Part shown: positions 1 to 8,235 of the stretch, piece after piece
Layout of the letters: each line of letters starts with the position of its first letter
How positions within the stretch are numbered: position 1 is the stretch's first letter
DNA from: an uncultured Prevotellaceae bacterium
GTDB taxonomy: Bacteria; Bacteroidota; Bacteroidia; Bacteroidales; Bacteroidaceae
Assembly: GCA_946402905.1 (NCBI GenBank)
Contig: CAMIYC010000006.1
Coordinates: 53,158-117,157, forward strand
Direction of reading: 5' to 3'
Length of the DNA stretch: 64,000 bases
Translations under genes and position numbers: made by a program
The notes under the pieces: model-generated
What the model was told of the DNA's origin: nothing
Seen by the model: the letters and a program-made list of their open reading frames with translations, nothing else
Database searches by the model: none

Positions 1-533
1 GGCGGCTCTGCTGGGAAAAACATATAGAGGACGTGCCGATATTAGCAAAAAAACTTATAGAAGGTGGTTTTTCTCAATTCCAATGGTACATTATCGGCGA
101 TGGAGTTATGCGCAAAGATATTGAATCTGCCATCCAAGCAACAAAGACGCACAACCATGTGATTATGCTCGGTCGCCAATCCAACCCCTATCCATATATC
201 AAATATGCTCATTTCATGGTTCACACTTCATATGTAGAGGCTCACTGCCTGACTATACTTGAAGCCATGGCACTTAAAACGCCATGTGTGGCAACTAGAA
301 CCAATATACCCCAAGACTTCACAATAGATGGAGAAAACTGTATTCTTGCAAAACAAGACATTGATGACCAATATGCCTGTATATTAAAAATGATTGAGAA
401 TATCAAAGATACAGAAACCATGGTGGAGAATGCCTATCAAATGGTAAGGCGAGAATATTCTCCTTCTATCATTACTCAAAAGTTTGACAACCTTCTGGCA
501 TCAATATCAAACAATGGAAGTTTCAAGTCCTGA
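1..533 (+). CDS. Glycosyltransferase family 4, C-terminal part (cut by window start)
   Basis: The frame is already open at base 3, reading RLCWEKHIEDVPILAKKL, so the gene begins before the window and the GTG at 33 is not a true start. What remains is the nucleotide-sugar-binding half of a GT-B enzyme. It has the GDG motif of 'IIGDGVMRKDIE', then a 'NPYPYIKYAHFMVHTS' stretch and 'EAHCLTILEAMALKTPCVATR', the usual E-x7-E donor-binding region of GT4. It probably adds a sugar to a lipid-linked oligosaccharide at the inner face of the membrane. The end overlaps the next gene by 20 bases, which suggests translational coupling. The sugar cannot be told from sequence. Confidence 0.85.
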   Translation, partial: RLCWEKHIEDVPILAKKLIEGGFSQFQWYIIGDGVMRKDIESAIQATKTHNHVIMLGRQSNPYPYIKYAHFMVHTSYVEAHCLTILEAMALKTPCVATRTNIPQDFTIDGENCILAKQDIDDQYACILKMIENIKDTETMVENAYQMVRREYSPSIITQKFDNLLASISNNGSFKS

Positions 534-1473
534 CACCCCACTTATTTCCATTATTATTCCAACATATAATATGGAATATTATGTTGAAAGATGTGTTAGA
601 TCTGTCATAAGTCAGACATATCAAAACATTGAGATTATTATTATCGACGACGGATCAACAGATTCAACTTTTAGCATTTGCGCGGAACTTGGTTGCAAAG
701 ATTATCGCATCAGAATCTTTCAACAGTCAAACTGTGGAGCATCGATGGCCCGTAATAAAGGGCTTGATACTGCAAAAGGGAAATATATTATGTTTGTAGA
801 CAGTGATGATTGGATAGAGCCAAATATGTTAGATCGTTTATATGAAGATCTTGTGTGCACTGATGCGGCATTAGTGATATCTCAAGTGCCCTTTGACAAA
901 ATGGCACAAATCGGGAATAATACTTTATCCAAGGAACAGGGATTAAAAAAAATTCTACAAGGATTTTGGTGGGGGCCTGTTGGGAAACTATTTAAAAGAG
1001 AGGCTATTGGTAGCATACGCTTTCCAAAAGCGACCATCTCGGAGGATTATGTATTTATGGCAAAGGTTGTCTCCCAATGTGAAAAAACATATTATAATCC
1101 TCATTGTTTCTATCATCGAGAAGTCAGAGAAGGAAGCCTGTCACGTCTTCAGCTAAGTGAGAGAAAATTTGACGAGTTTCATAACATGATTCATGTATGT
1201 GATTACATACAAGAAAAGTATCCACATTATTTGCATTTGGCAAAATGGCATCTTGCCGAAACTTCTATAAAATTACTTTTTTGTATTTACGATAATCATG
1301 CAGAGAAATTATACGAAAAACAGAAGAGGATGATATTGTCGAGTATCAGCAATAATTACTGGGATTACCTCTTAAATCATAACATAAAACTGAAGACAAG
1401 ACTACTTTTGGCATGTTGTTTTTCTTATTACTCAAGTAAATTCGCTGCCAACATTTATTCAAAATTGCCGTAA
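514..1473 (+). CDS. Glycosyltransferase family 2
   Basis: GT-A enzyme of 319 residues. The N-terminal fold shows 'ISIIIPTYNMEYYVERC', 'IIIIDDGSTDST', the 'GASMARNKGLD' helix and the metal-binding 'MFVDSDDW'. The later acceptor region 'ISEDYVFMAKVV' supplies the usual ED motif. I start at the ATG at 514, since the conserved fold begins only about ten residues later and an upstream start at 484 would lie deep in the previous gene. The gene is AT-rich compared with later genes of the cluster. Acceptor and sugar are unknown; the role is exopolysaccharide or O-antigen assembly by context. Confidence 0.88.
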   Translation: MEVSSPDTPLISIIIPTYNMEYYVERCVRSVISQTYQNIEIIIIDDGSTDSTFSICAELGCKDYRIRIFQQSNCGASMARNKGLDTAKGKYIMFVDSDDWIEPNMLDRLYEDLVCTDAALVISQVPFDKMAQIGNNTLSKEQGLKKILQGFWWGPVGKLFKREAIGSIRFPKATISEDYVFMAKVVSQCEKTYYNPHCFYHREVREGSLSRLQLSERKFDEFHNMIHVCDYIQEKYPHYLHLAKWHLAETSIKLLFCIYDNHAEKLYEKQKRMILSSISNNYWDYLLNHNIKLKTRLLLACCFSYYSSKFAANIYSKLP

Positions 1474-1509
1474 ATTTCTCTTTTTTTAAGTCACAATTTG
1501 TGACTTCCA

Positions 1510-1743
1510 ATGTTAACTACACAGCTGATTAGGATCCCGAAAAATCCGATAAGACCCATGTCGAAGAATGACACCCAAATATTGAAAGGACTGGCTATTC
1601 TCATGATGTTGTTTTTACATCTTTTAAACAATATAATCTGCAGATATGGGAATAGTTGCCAGTTTACTAATATGCTGGCCTATCATCCTATTCTATATAA
1701 CAGTCTTCTTTTCAATTTTATCCTTGGACATCGTGTTTAAGGG
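1510..1743 (+). pseudogene. Remnant of an acyltransferase_3 family membrane protein
   Basis: Reading from 1555, 'MSKNDTQILKGLAILMMLFLHLLN' is the typical first membrane helix of acyltransferase_3 (OatA/WecH-like) proteins. The frame then stops after about 60 residues. In another frame from 1646, 'GIVASLLICWPIILFYITVFFSILSLD' resembles the last helix and tail of such proteins. The simplest reading is that most of the gene was lost, leaving the two ends joined out of frame. A GCG-rich repeat starts right at its end, and an intact acyltransferase follows. The family call rests on hydrophobic pattern and one motif, so it is moderate. Confidence 0.5.
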
Positions 1744-1803
1744 AATTGCGAAAAAAATGCAAAAATCGCGAAAAGATGCGGAAATATTGAATGCAAAAAG
1801 ATA
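1741..1803 (+). repeat. GCGAAAA-type interspersed repeat, copy 1 (truncated hairpin)
   Basis: The run GGGAATTGCGAAAAAAATGC, then CGCGAAAAGATGCGGAAA and TTGAATGC, matches the family seen fully at 22405-22471. The closing arm of the hairpin (GCATTC) is missing, so this copy is decayed. It lies between the broken and the intact acyltransferase. Confidence 0.6.
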
Positions 1804-1820
1804 TAAAAAGGATGTCATTT

Positions 1821-2840
1821 ATGAAATTAAATAAAAGAATTGTATATCTTGATCTCATAAGGATTTTCGCAATTGTCTTTATTATTCTGATGCATTCTCC
1901 TATTCCACAAGAAGGAAATCAGAGTATTATATTAGGAGGTATTAGTTTTATTACAGCACCGGGCTTAGGTCTTTTATTTATGGTGAGTGGTGCCCTCTTA
2001 TTGCCTGTCAAAGCATCAATGTATGCATTTTATAAAAAGAGATTAGGAAAAGTTGTAGCTCCGACATTATTCTTTTCTTTTTTCTATATATTCGTAAATA
2101 TATTTATTGGAAATGAAGACCTTACCAACATCTGCAGATACATTATCTCTATCCCATTTTCGCCTCAGGGACATGGTATATTGTGGTTCATGTACACCAT
2201 CATAGGCCTCTATCTGATATCCCCTATCATTTCGCCATGGTTGGAAAAAGCATCACAAAAAGAAATCGAAACAGTGCTGCTTCTATGGATGATTACTATG
2301 TGTTACCCTTTTCTTAGGCTGATATTTCAAATTGATGACGGGAAGGCTTCCATTCTTTACTATTTTAATGGCTATGGAGGGTATTATCTTTTAGGATACT
2401 ATCTCCATCACTATCATAAGCATATAAAAATCAAATGGATTGCTCTCTTTTTCTTTATTCCATTATTAGTGGCAGGTCTGATTAAAGCATTTAAAGTTAG
2501 TGTAGATTTTTATGATTTATTCTGGTATTTAAGCATTTTCACCGCAATGATGTCCGTTGGGTGGTTTTATGTATTCCGAATTATTTCTTCAAAATATCAT
2601 TTAAGAGATACTGCTATAAGAAATATAGCCATTATTAGCGACAGCTGTTTTGGCATCTATCTTGTACACATATTCATCATGCGCCAATGTTTGTGGAAAG
2701 TGCCCTTTATAGTCCAAAGCCATCCATTACTACAAGTGACTCTCATTACTTTGCTTACTTTCTTTATTTCTTTTTTCATTGTACAAATTATTCGGGGGCT
2801 TCCATTCAGCAAATACATTATAGGGATAGGAAAACATTAA
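1821..2840 (+). CDS. Acyltransferase_3 family integral membrane protein
   Basis: Polytopic protein of 339 residues with about ten hydrophobic helices. It starts 'YLDLIRIFAIVFIILMHSP', the R-x10-H pattern of the acyltransferase_3 family, in which the first-helix histidine is important. Members move acetyl or other acyl groups from the cytoplasm onto sugars of O-antigen, capsule or peptidoglycan. Here it probably O-acylates the polysaccharide made by this locus. I start at ATG 1821 with AAAAGGA upstream. It is AT-rich like the preceding GT2 and follows a broken member of the same family. Confidence 0.85.
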   Translation: MKLNKRIVYLDLIRIFAIVFIILMHSPIPQEGNQSIILGGISFITAPGLGLLFMVSGALLLPVKASMYAFYKKRLGKVVAPTLFFSFFYIFVNIFIGNEDLTNICRYIISIPFSPQGHGILWFMYTIIGLYLISPIISPWLEKASQKEIETVLLLWMITMCYPFLRLIFQIDDGKASILYYFNGYGGYYLLGYYLHHYHKHIKIKWIALFFFIPLLVAGLIKAFKVSVDFYDLFWYLSIFTAMMSVGWFYVFRIISSKYHLRDTAIRNIAIISDSCFGIYLVHIFIMRQCLWKVPFIVQSHPLLQVTLITLLTFFISFFIVQIIRGLPFSKYIIGIGKH

Positions 2841-2857
2841 GACACAATAAGGATTTT

Positions 2858-3042
2858 GGATTGCGGAAAAATGCGGAAAATCAGAAAACATGCGGAAATT
2901 TGTAGGCTAAAGCATCCTTGAGGATATAGATTGCGAAAAGGTGCGAAAAAGACGGAATAATGCGAAAAGATGTGGATGATGAAACATCCGAAGGGGTTTG
3001 GGAATGCAGAAATGGACGGAAAAGACATCTGAGATTTGCATT
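2858..3042 (+). repeat. Cluster of GCGAAAA-type repeats (two copies plus a fragment)
   Basis: One copy runs from 2858 (GGATTGCGGAAAAATGCGG) to about 2926, ending in a decayed hairpin around AGGCTAAAGCATCC. A second runs from 2927 (AGATTGCGAAAAGGTGCG) to about 3000, with the hairpin GGATGATGAAACATCC followed by GAAGGGG. A third fragment, GGGAATGCAGAAATGGACGG, follows to about 3042. No gene is seen in this interval. The cluster forms the left border of the ATPase gene. Confidence 0.65.
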
Positions 3043-3095
3043 ATAATAATATTATAATTATCATTGTATAATGATATTAAAATAATGTCGGCTAT

Positions 3096-4217
3096 ATGAA
3101 GATGACGAATCCTTTTATCACGAACGGGTATATTTCATCCCATTACTTCTGTGACCGGGTGGAAGAGACAAGAGCATTGACTGACAAGATTGCGAACGGC
3201 AACCATACAGCTCTCATCTCACCGCGAAGAATGGGAAAGACCGGACTGATACGTCATTGCTTTGACCAAGACGAAATAAGACGGCACTACTATACTTTCG
3301 TCGTAGACATCTATGCAACGAAAAGCCTTCAGGAGTTTGTCTATGAACTGGGGAAGGGTGTGCTGGGCACTTTAAAGTCTAAAGGGCGCAAGGCATGGGA
3401 ATTTTTCCTCCACACTTTGAATTCGCTTCGCGGAAGCATCACTTTTGACATCAACGGCAACCCGGAATGGGGTATCGGCGTGGGTGACATTCAAAGTCCT
3501 CATGTCACACTCGATGAGATATTCGACTATCTGGAACATGCGGAGAAGCCATGCATCGTGGCCATTGACGAGTTTCAGACTATCATGAATTATCCTGAAA
3601 GAAACATCGAGGCCATCCTGCGCACACACATACAGAAATGCAAGAATGTAAGGATGGTCTATGCAGGGTCTCAACGCCATTTGATGTCGGAGATTTTCGT
3701 GTCACCCTCACGTCCTTTCTATCAAAGTACCAGTCTGATGACACTGGCTCCCATCGCCAGTGAGCGTTATATTGAGTTTGCCCAAGCCTTATTCAAGGAA
3801 TATCACAAAGAGGTTCAGAGCGATACCGTAGCTGAGATTTATGAGCGATATGACGGTGTGACATGGTATGTACAATCGGTGCTCAATGCTCTGTTTGCGA
3901 TGACAGAACCAGGAAGTGTCTGCACTCCAGACATGGTGGATCCAGCCATCCAACAGATCCTTGCCCAGCAAGGCTTTGCCTATCAGGCTCTTCTCTATCA
4001 GTTGCCACCCAAGCAGAAAGAGGTGCTGACGGCCATCTGCAAGGAGGGCAAGGCGACGGGTGTCACCTCGCGAGTTTTCCTGCAAAGACACCGGCTCACT
4101 GCAAGTACTATGCAGGCAGGAATCAAAGGACTTCTGGATAAGGATTTTATCACCCACGACTTGGGTGTCTATTCTGCCTACGACCGGTTTTTCGCACAAT
4201 GGCTGCTGCAGCAGTGA
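3096..4217 (+). CDS. AAA family P-loop ATPase, stand-alone (ATPase_2-like)
   Basis: Protein of 373 residues that opens 'NPFITNGYISSHYFCDR', typical of the ATPase_2/archaeal-type AAA proteins found in many copies in Bacteroidales. Walker A is 'SPRRMGKTG' near residues 42-50 and Walker B 'CIVAIDEFQ' near 153-161. A sensor-like 'VRMVYAGSQRHLM' follows, then a winged-helix-like C-terminal region ('LPPKQKEVLTAICKEG'). Such proteins have no agreed function; ideas include NTPase components of mobile or defence units. It is unrelated to sugar synthesis and is bracketed by GCGAAAA repeats on both sides, which suggests it arrived as a unit. Confidence 0.8.
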   Translation: MKMTNPFITNGYISSHYFCDRVEETRALTDKIANGNHTALISPRRMGKTGLIRHCFDQDEIRRHYYTFVVDIYATKSLQEFVYELGKGVLGTLKSKGRKAWEFFLHTLNSLRGSITFDINGNPEWGIGVGDIQSPHVTLDEIFDYLEHAEKPCIVAIDEFQTIMNYPERNIEAILRTHIQKCKNVRMVYAGSQRHLMSEIFVSPSRPFYQSTSLMTLAPIASERYIEFAQALFKEYHKEVQSDTVAEIYERYDGVTWYVQSVLNALFAMTEPGSVCTPDMVDPAIQQILAQQGFAYQALLYQLPPKQKEVLTAICKEGKATGVTSRVFLQRHRLTASTMQAGIKGLLDKDFITHDLGVYSAYDRFFAQWLLQQ

Positions 4218-4248
4218 TAGGACCTTAATGCCATCCATGTAAGGATTA

Positions 4249-4317
4249 GGATTGCGAAAAAGGGCGAAAAAGGCGAAATAATGCGAAAATTTGTAGATGC
4301 TTAAGCATTTAGGGGGA
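4249..4317 (+). repeat. GCGAAAA-type interspersed repeat, full copy
   Basis: It runs GGATTGCGAAAAAGGGCG, GGCGAAATAATGCGAAAA, then the hairpin AGATGCTTAAGCATTT (six pairs including one G-T, loop TTAA) and AGGGGG. Directly after it are repeated TCGTGAATT units at 4340-4371, a second short motif that also follows repeat copies near 10855. It lies between the ATPase and the next GT4 gene. Confidence 0.7.
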
Positions 4318-4429
4318 TTTGTTTACGTGTAATTGCCATGAATTATTTCGTGAATTTTCGTGAATTACATAAAGAGTCATCTAATATAGGAATCGTTTAT
4401 TTTAGTCTTTCTTTCAAGATAATCATTTG

Positions 4430-5560
4430 ATGAAGATAGTATATTGCACTGATAAGATTGATGTAATCGGTGGTATCGAGCGAATTACTGTTGAGAAAGC
4501 AAATGCCCTATCTCATATCAAGGGGAACAAAGTATACATTGTGGTTGCTTACAACAGAAACCCGCCACACTTTCCGGTAGAAAAAGGGGTAGAAGTCATC
4601 AATCTCGACGTGAGGTTTCATGACTGCTACAGCCGTAATCCTTTCGTCTGGGTACCTTTCTACCTGAAGAAGAAGAAGGAGCACCGGAAGAAACTGAAAG
4701 ATACGCTTCTATCCATTTCTCCAGATGTCATTATCTCCACGGGGCAAGTTCTTAATTCATTCCTACCAACCATCAAAATCCCCACCAAACCGTTATTTAT
4801 CCGTGAATTTCATTCTTATGCCCATTATAGATTATTAGAAGCAGAAGGCCTGGGAAAGTTACGTGCATTAAGGAAAGACTTTATTGACTGCAAGCTGAGC
4901 ACCAGACATTACGACAAAATCGTGATTCTCACCCATGAGGATAAAGAAAATAATTGGAGTCACAATCCTAATGCTGTAGTCATCCCCAACATGGTGACCA
5001 TAGATACGGCTCAAGTTTCCTCATTAGAAAACAAGACTGCCATCGCAGCAGGACGGTTAGTAAAACAAAAAAACTTCCAATCTCTGATATCCGCCTGGCA
5101 ATACGTCAAGCCGAGACATCCTGACTGGAAGCTAAAGATCTATGGAGACGGAGAGTTAAGAGGAAAGCTAGAACAACAGATTATAGAAAAGAATCTGACA
5201 GAGAATGTAGAATTATGTGGCTTTACCACAGACATTGCCCACCAATTAACTGCATCCTCCATTCTTATTTCTTCATCCATTTACGAAGGTCTTCCCCTAA
5301 ATATTATCGAAGCTATGGCCTGTGGACTACCGGTGATCTCTTATGACTATTGTTGCGGCCCAAAAGATTTGGTAAGAAATGGAGAGAATGGATATATTGT
5401 GCCACTAAACGATGAAAAAGCATTAAGCGACAGGATCTGTGAATTGATTGAAAATGAGGATTTGAGAAAGAGAATGGGGAAAGCCAGTCTGGAGAAATCA
5501 AAAGACTATTCTCGAGATGCTATCATTCAGCAGTGGATGGCTTTGTTTCAGCAAGGATGA
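4430..5560 (+). CDS. Glycosyltransferase family 4
   Basis: GT-B enzyme of 376 residues. The N-terminal acceptor half begins 'MKIVYCTDKIDVIGGIERITVEKANAL'-like with the GG-x-E pattern of GT4. The donor half has 'AAGRLVKQKNFQSLISAW', 'IYGDGELRGKLE', 'VELCGFTTD' and 'SSIYEGLPLNIIEAMACGLPVIS', the E-x7-E signature. It is expected to be cytoplasmic or membrane-peripheral and to use a nucleotide sugar. I take the ATG at 4430 rather than the overlapping TTG. Linkage and sugar are not predictable. Confidence 0.9.
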   Translation: MKIVYCTDKIDVIGGIERITVEKANALSHIKGNKVYIVVAYNRNPPHFPVEKGVEVINLDVRFHDCYSRNPFVWVPFYLKKKKEHRKKLKDTLLSISPDVIISTGQVLNSFLPTIKIPTKPLFIREFHSYAHYRLLEAEGLGKLRALRKDFIDCKLSTRHYDKIVILTHEDKENNWSHNPNAVVIPNMVTIDTAQVSSLENKTAIAAGRLVKQKNFQSLISAWQYVKPRHPDWKLKIYGDGELRGKLEQQIIEKNLTENVELCGFTTDIAHQLTASSILISSSIYEGLPLNIIEAMACGLPVISYDYCCGPKDLVRNGENGYIVPLNDEKALSDRICELIENEDLRKRMGKASLEKSKDYSRDAIIQQWMALFQQG

Positions 5561-6121
5561 GTCTATAAAAGTCATAAGAATACGCTATTATGTTGAACCT
5601 TGCAAAGGTTTATCTTTCTAAATTGTTTTTAGACATCTACCTAAAGATGACAATGACATGATTGAGAAATAAAAACTACGGATTTTGCTGATTTTGCTGA
5701 TTTTAAAATGAACTTTTATATTAAAGAAGAAACATATACAATCTGTAAAATCAGATAAATCCGTAGTTGATTATGTGAGCTACCATAAATTTTTGGTGAC
5801 AATGACATGATTGAGAATTAAAAACTACGGATTTTGCTGATTTTACTGATTTTACTGATTTTGCTGATGTTAAATGATATAATTCATGTGCCGCATTTGC
5901 TTCACTTGTTGGGTTTTAAGGATTTAAGGTGATGAGGTTATAAGGTGAAATTATCAATGAATACGCTGCCGTTTAGCACATATCACCTCAAGACCTCTAA
6001 GCTAAGCGACCACCACGCTTCACTACCTGATAACCTGATAACTGAAGCTTGCGAAGTCAAATTAAGTTTCATTCATTTCATATTGAAAAAAGCTCATCAT
6101 TAAATTTCATTTTAATCATAT
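5561..6121. repeat. Non-coding stretch with direct and inverted AT-rich repeats
   Basis: No gene is seen. TGACAATGACATGATTGAGA followed by AAAACTACGGATTTTGCTGA occurs at about 5647 and again at about 5797. Each is followed by a variable run of the 9-mer GATTTTRCT (three and five units). Between them, AAAATCAGATAAATCCGTAGTT (5747-5768 region) is an inverted partner of the ACTACGGATTT arm. Further right, AGGTGATGAGGTTATAAGGTG near 5929 faces TATCACCT and CCTGATAACCTGATAACT, another loose inverted pair. The whole looks like a decayed repeat cluster. Confidence 0.6.
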
Positions 6122-7183
6122 ATGCTTATATCCATCATCATACCCATATACAACAAAGAGGCAGTCATTAGGAGGACCATTGACTCTGTTCTCGCACAAG
6201 GACTGAGGGAAGATGAGTATGAATTGATTCTCATAGACGATGGCTCACATGACCAGTCGCTGTCTATTTGCAATGCCTACAGGGTAAAATATCCCAATAT
6301 CATCAAGGTGATTTCGAAAGGCAATGAAGGACAATCAAAGACAAGAGATTTAGGTATAGACAGTGCTTCTGGCGACTACATTTACTTCATGGATGCTGAT
6401 GACTATCTCATTGAGGGTGGACTGAGATATGTCATTGACCATTTCTTGAACAATGAAATAGATGTTTTGGTTTTTTTCTCCAAGACTATTCCTAATTTTA
6501 ATGATTACGATGTCCCACAAGGTGATATAGAAGGTAAGATTGTCTATGACGGCGAGGGATGTGACTATCTAAAGTCTGCTTTCTTTATCTTCATTTGGAA
6601 TCAAATATATCGTTTGTCATTCATCAAAAAGCACCATATTTCATTTCAAGATATGTTTCTGGCAGAGGATGTATTCTTCAACCTGCAAGTATGGACAAAG
6701 AACCCAAAGGTAAGAGTCACCTCATCGAGGATATACCGATACATAGAATATCCGGGAGACGGGCAACTGACTAAAAACAGGGACGAAGATTATATCAAGA
6801 AGTCGATTGAAAGCTATATGAGGCTGTTTAAAGAGATCGCCACACAGGACCTTCGTTTTAAGACGGAATACGGTTCTGACAGGATGGAGACTCTTTTCAA
6901 ATCTCTACAGAGACCCTTTATGAGCCGGATACTGTCTTCTCAATTATCTGTGAATGAATTTAGAGCCACCACCGGGCATCTGAAAAAGCTTCAGTTATTG
7001 CCTCTGAAAGGATCTGTCAACAGATCCACCAAAGTTATTGAAATCATAATGAAAACACCCTGGTTATTGCCTTTGTACCAAAAAGTTTATCAATCCATTG
7101 TCATTCCTCATATCATACCACGTATAGACAGGGAGACAGGGAAATTTCATTTTAAGGTGGGGTCTCAACGGAATACTTTCTAA
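6122..7183 (+). CDS. Glycosyltransferase family 2
   Basis: GT-A enzyme of 353 residues: 'ISIIIPIYNKEAVIRRTIDSV' at the start, 'LILIDDGSHDQS', 'GQSKTRDLGIDSASGDYIYF' and the metal-binding 'MDADDYL' near residue 90. 'FLAEDVFFNLQVW' near residue 180 is the common ED catalytic-base region. Members transfer sugars from UDP- or dTDP-donors to growing lipid-linked glycans. The C-terminal 100 residues are specific to the gene and carry no motif I recognise. It is followed after 15 bases by another GT2, so the two are probably co-transcribed. Confidence 0.88.
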   Translation: MLISIIIPIYNKEAVIRRTIDSVLAQGLREDEYELILIDDGSHDQSLSICNAYRVKYPNIIKVISKGNEGQSKTRDLGIDSASGDYIYFMDADDYLIEGGLRYVIDHFLNNEIDVLVFFSKTIPNFNDYDVPQGDIEGKIVYDGEGCDYLKSAFFIFIWNQIYRLSFIKKHHISFQDMFLAEDVFFNLQVWTKNPKVRVTSSRIYRYIEYPGDGQLTKNRDEDYIKKSIESYMRLFKEIATQDLRFKTEYGSDRMETLFKSLQRPFMSRILSSQLSVNEFRATTGHLKKLQLLPLKGSVNRSTKVIEIIMKTPWLLPLYQKVYQSIVIPHIIPRIDRETGKFHFKVGSQRNTF

Positions 7184-7198
7184 AAATTAAGCCATCTT

Positions 7199-8167
7199 AT
7201 GGCTCGCTATAAATACAGCATTATCATTCCACACAAAAACACTCCTTCACTATTAGTTATGTGTGTGGCATCTATCCCCCAAAGAGACGATTTACAGATT
7301 GTTATTGTTGATGACAACAGCGACCCATCGATAGTTGATTTCGACAACTTTCCTATCAAAAATGATGAACATACAATTGTCATTTTCGACAAATCTGGGA
7401 AAGGGGCTGGAAGAGCAAGAAATATCGGTATGGAAAATGCTACCGGTGAAAAATTCATTTTCGCAGATGCCGATGATTTCTTTAACTATTGTTTTAATGA
7501 AGTACTTGACGAATATAAGGACGACACATCCGATATCGTGTTTTTCAATGCATCATCTTGTGACAGTCTTACATACATAAATCGTCCGAACAGAGCTGAA
7601 TTTATTAATGAGTTATTTGATGGGTACCTTAAAAATCCTACTTTATTCGAGTATTACTTACGTTATGAATGCGGTGCGCCATGGAGTAAAATTATTAAGA
7701 AAGAATTGATATCTGATAACCGAGTAGTTTTTGAAGAGACTACTGTGAACAATGATGTAAAGTTTTCTTATTTATCAGGGCATCTTGCAAAAACAGTAAA
7801 AGCTGACAAACGCGCCATTTATTGCCTTACATATTCACCATCATCAATCTCATATACGATGAACGATGAAAAATATCAAAGCAGAATGCGAACCATTGCT
7901 GAGCAAATAGTTTTCTGTACAAAAAATAAGCCAGAGTATGTACATTGCAAATCATATCCATTTTTCTATCTTAGAGATAGTTTAGTCAATATTTATCAGG
8001 TAAAAAAAACTAATCTGTATAATAAATGCCTCAAGATACTTGACTCATACGGTATTGGCAAAGAAATGAGAAAGGCCGTTAGGAAAAGATTATTACATAT
8101 TAAAGTAGCTGTATTTATCGTCAGTATCAGTAAAGCCCCATTAAAGTGGATTAAGCATTTTAAATAA
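7199..8167 (+). CDS. Glycosyltransferase family 2
   Basis: GT-A protein of 322 residues with 'YSIIIPHKNTPSLLVMCVASI', 'IVIVDDNSD', 'GAGRARNIGMENATGEKFIFADADDFF' (DXD motif) and a later 'NNDVKFSYLSG' in place of the usual ED motif. The loop between the first strands is short and the C-terminal part ('MRKAVRKRLLHIKVAVFIVSI') is basic and hydrophobic, which may attach the enzyme to the membrane. The gene is AT-rich, like its neighbours on both sides. Function within the polysaccharide pathway is inferred from context only. Confidence 0.85.
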   Translation: MARYKYSIIIPHKNTPSLLVMCVASIPQRDDLQIVIVDDNSDPSIVDFDNFPIKNDEHTIVIFDKSGKGAGRARNIGMENATGEKFIFADADDFFNYCFNEVLDEYKDDTSDIVFFNASSCDSLTYINRPNRAEFINELFDGYLKNPTLFEYYLRYECGAPWSKIIKKELISDNRVVFEETTVNNDVKFSYLSGHLAKTVKADKRAIYCLTYSPSSISYTMNDEKYQSRMRTIAEQIVFCTKNKPEYVHCKSYPFFYLRDSLVNIYQVKKTNLYNKCLKILDSYGIGKEMRKAVRKRLLHIKVAVFIVSISKAPLKWIKHFK

Positions 8168-8235
8168 ACATCATTTAGATTTCGCTCTGCTCATTGGTTT
8201 ATAATGTTTTAAGGTCATTTGATTATCTAATCGTC

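Noticed and set aside
3789..4238. Antisense frame opposite the end of the AAA ATPase
   Set aside because: It is a shadow of the ATPase C-terminal region, without start signal or recognisable motif.
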